From contig JBPBPI010000089.1 in the NCBI GenBank assembly GCA_050954885.1, forward strand, positions 1 through 63,792: a stretch of 63,792 bases of DNA, read 5' to 3'. The notes beneath the pieces were generated by a model, which was not told where the DNA came from, did not search any database, and saw nothing but the letters and a program-made list of their open reading frames with translations. Source of the stretch: JBPBPI01 sp050954885. Its GTDB lineage: Bacteria > Pseudomonadota > Alphaproteobacteria > Caedimonadales > Caedimonadaceae. Made by a program: the position numbers and the translations under genes. Each line of letters opens with the position of its first letter. The stretch's first letter is position 1. This document shows positions 62,248 through 63,792 of the stretch, one piece after another.

Positions 62248-63297
62248 TTAGGCAACATTTTTAAAAGGCAAATAAGGTTTATAGGTAAAGCTGGATTCTT
62301 GACCAAACGCGAGTTCTGTTACAATTCCCTCGCGTACACCGCGATCAGCAACTGTCATCTCACCCACTGGCCAACTATCAAATATACCCTCTAGAATAGC
62401 GAGTCCGCCCAAAACTAAATCTCCACGTCCAATACCAATACAGCGATTATAATTACGTTCTTCATTTGACATCATTTGAACCGTCTTAATCACATCTCGA
62501 ATTTCTGAATAATGAATCTTCATACCATCAATTTTGGTACGTTCATAGCGTTTCAAATTATGATAAATCGCAACCGCCGTCGTTGCTGTTCCTGATGTCC
62601 CCAAAATTTGGACTTGGTTTGCAAAAATATGAGATTGAATATTATGTTTTTGGGTAAAGTCTTCTAAACTTTTATAAGTATTTTCTCGGATAGTACGATA
62701 ATCAGCAGCATGATCGGTATGATAATCTTCCATCAAGGTAACAACCCCAAAAGGCAGTGAGAGCCAATCAATGATGACAGGCCCCTGATTGGCACTTTGT
62801 TGAATCCACATAACTTCAGTGCTGGCGCCACCAATATCAAAAACGAGAGCATAGGGAATATTGGGATTTAATAAATCTGCACATCCTTTAAGAGCCAAAC
62901 GCGCCTCTTCTCGTTGAGAAATTGCATACATCGTAAGTCCCAATTGATTTTTGACACGTTCCAAAAACATGGCTTTATTTTTGGCACGGCGCACGGCTTC
63001 GGTGGCAACCGCATAAAGTTTTAAAGGACGATATTTGTGAATTTTATGGGTAAATTGTTCCAAAGCTTTAAGACTTCGGTCCATGGCTTCATCTGATAAA
63101 AAATTTGATTGTGAAATTCCTTGACCAAGCCGGGTAAAACGTGACAGCACCTCAAGAGGTTCCAAACAATTATTTATGCGCCGTACAATTAAAAGACGAC
63201 AAGTGTTACTTCCTAAATCTATCGCAGCATAAGGACCCTCTTCCTTAAGGAAGGAAGTCTCAGGCAAATGCATGTCATGAGATAAGGAAAAACCCAC
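62248..63297 (-). CDS. Ppx/GppA-family phosphatase
   Basis: This 349-residue enzyme is of the exopolyphosphatase/guanosine pentaphosphatase family (ASKHA fold). The phosphate-binding loops are YAAIDLGSNTCRLLIV at residues about 24-39 and YALVFDIGGASTEVMWIQQS. TRLGQGISQSNFLSDEAM and the LGTSGTATTAVAIYH segment are typical. It acts in polyphosphate or (p)ppGpp turnover. The length is that of the short alphaproteobacterial Ppx (about 340). It is first in the ppx-rlmE-rsmB operon; ppx next to rlmE is a common order in this class. No lesion is seen. Confidence 0.94.
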   Translation of the reverse strand: MGFSLSHDMHLPETSFLKEEGPYAAIDLGSNTCRLLIVRRINNCLEPLEVLSRFTRLGQGISQSNFLSDEAMDRSLKALEQFTHKIHKYRPLKLYAVATEAVRRAKNKAMFLERVKNQLGLTMYAISQREEARLALKGCADLLNPNIPYALVFDIGGASTEVMWIQQSANQGPVIIDWLSLPFGVVTLMEDYHTDHAADYRTIRENTYKSLEDFTQKHNIQSHIFANQVQILGTSGTATTAVAIYHNLKRYERTKIDGMKIHYSEIRDVIKTVQMMSNEERNYNRCIGIGRGDLVLGGLAILEGIFDSWPVGEMTVADRGVREGIVTELAFGQESSFTYKPYLPFKNVA

Positions 63298-63734
63298 TTA
63301 ATAAAAACCTCTTTAAAAAAATTATAAATATATATAAAAATAAAAATAAAAATCCAATATTTTAAATTTTTTTTATTTAAATTTAATAATGACAGTTTTT
63401 TGAGAAAAATTCAATTGTTCTATGAAAATAATTCATCATATCTAGAAATAAATTTTTTTAATTGGAAATTGATAATATCCAAGTTTTTAATACCTAATAT
63501 TTTAAAAAAATAATTAAAATTGATAATTACTATTTTTATTAGTGAAAATAAATTTATTATTCTTATATATGAAATTTAGAAATTATGTTTATTTTTAAAA
63601 AAATGAATACTGGTTTAAAAACTTCTAAAAATGATGTGTTTAATGCGAAAATTTTATTCTCATTGTTATAAACACCAAGTTTAATTTTAGTATGATAACC
63701 CGAGTTATGCTTAAGGTTGTAGAGAAGGTTTATC
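63298..63734. other. AT-rich intergenic region upstream of the window-end gene
   Basis: These 437 bases are extremely AT-rich. They contain only a short frame (63581-63667, 28 residues, starting MFIFKKMNTGLKTSK) with no good ribosome binding site, which I do not call a gene. The region must carry the divergent promoters for ppx/gppA and for the gene starting at 63735. Confidence 0.5.
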
Positions 63735-63792
63735 GTGTCTAAGTTGATAATTGATCATCCCAGCAATAAGATGAGCAAAAGCGTTAATGGGA
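63735..63792 (+). CDS. Start of a gene cut by the window end
   Basis: A GTG at 63735 preceded by AGAAGG at spacing about 6 opens a frame that runs to the window end, encoding MSKLIIDHPSNKMSKSVNG. There is no stop in the available 19 codons. The ribosome binding site supports a real start, but the product cannot be identified from so few residues. Confidence 0.4.
   Translation, partial: MSKLIIDHPSNKMSKSVNG

Overview
The window is AT-rich chromosomal DNA from an alphaproteobacterium, most likely a host-associated member of the Holosporales (relatives of Caedibacter, Paracaedibacter and Odyssella). The evidence is the giant NAD-dependent glutamate dehydrogenase of the 180-kDa class, a FYDLN-acid (TIGR02300) protein, a NDUFS6-like zinc-finger protein, the cmk-rpsA pair, a BolA/J-domain pair, and many exported proteins without clear relatives (leucine-rich repeat protein, DUF2608 phosphatase-like protein, trypsin-like protease, lipase). 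This pattern is typical of bacteria living in protists or arthropods. The taxon is inferred from gene content, not from a search.

Layout. 1-3461: a decayed array of orphan toxin and immunity cassettes, separated by copies of a Pro-Val-Ala-Glu-Gln linker and of a second tail sequence, plus one frameshifted secreted gene. 3462-5195: Tad pilus parts (two TadE-like minor pilins and a 52-residue Flp pilin not obvious to gene callers). 5263-10998: housekeeping genes (rpsA, cmk, TIGR02300, tRNA-Arg, cupin, ruvX, ETF-ubiquinone oxidoreductase). 11347-13028: a broken secreted lipase. 13160-25425: glutamate dehydrogenase, tRNA-Gly, tldD/pmbA, UPF0114, flavodoxin, an AmpG-like permease with no normal start codon, and a zinc-finger protein. 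25586-28462: two exported orphan proteins, one with leucine-rich repeats and one with newly noticed internal repeats. 28563-34191: an MscS channel with a cyclic-nucleotide-binding domain, then cheB, cheW and a hybrid cheA. 34335-37223: an exported protein, J-domain protein, BolA and a CorC/HlyC-type protein. 37477-41696: an exported protein, a permease fused to a cyclic-nucleotide-binding domain, and a periplasmic-binding-like protein. 41784-48657: ppiD, comEC, gltX, gltA. 48688-49754: an exported Nudix-like protein with a repeat tail. 50033-53130: EamA permease, dapF, mtaB. 53138-60196: exported orphan proteins, including an 890-residue one flanked by a duplicated fragment of rsmB. 60353-63297: rsmB-like gene, rlmE and ppx/gppA in one tight minus-strand operon. 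The last 58 bases appear to start a new plus-strand gene.

How it fits together. The core genes are intact and tightly spaced (4-base overlaps in cheA-cheW, tldD-pmbA and rsmB-rlmE). Exported and accessory genes between them are often broken. Three are out of frame at a run of A residues and each would be restored by exactly one extra A. This could reflect slippage (phase variation), early pseudogenization or a systematic homopolymer error in the sequence. The most unusual parts are the toxin-immunity array at the left edge, the repeat-bearing exported proteins, and the two transport or channel proteins carrying cyclic-nucleotide-binding domains close to a partial chemotaxis cluster.
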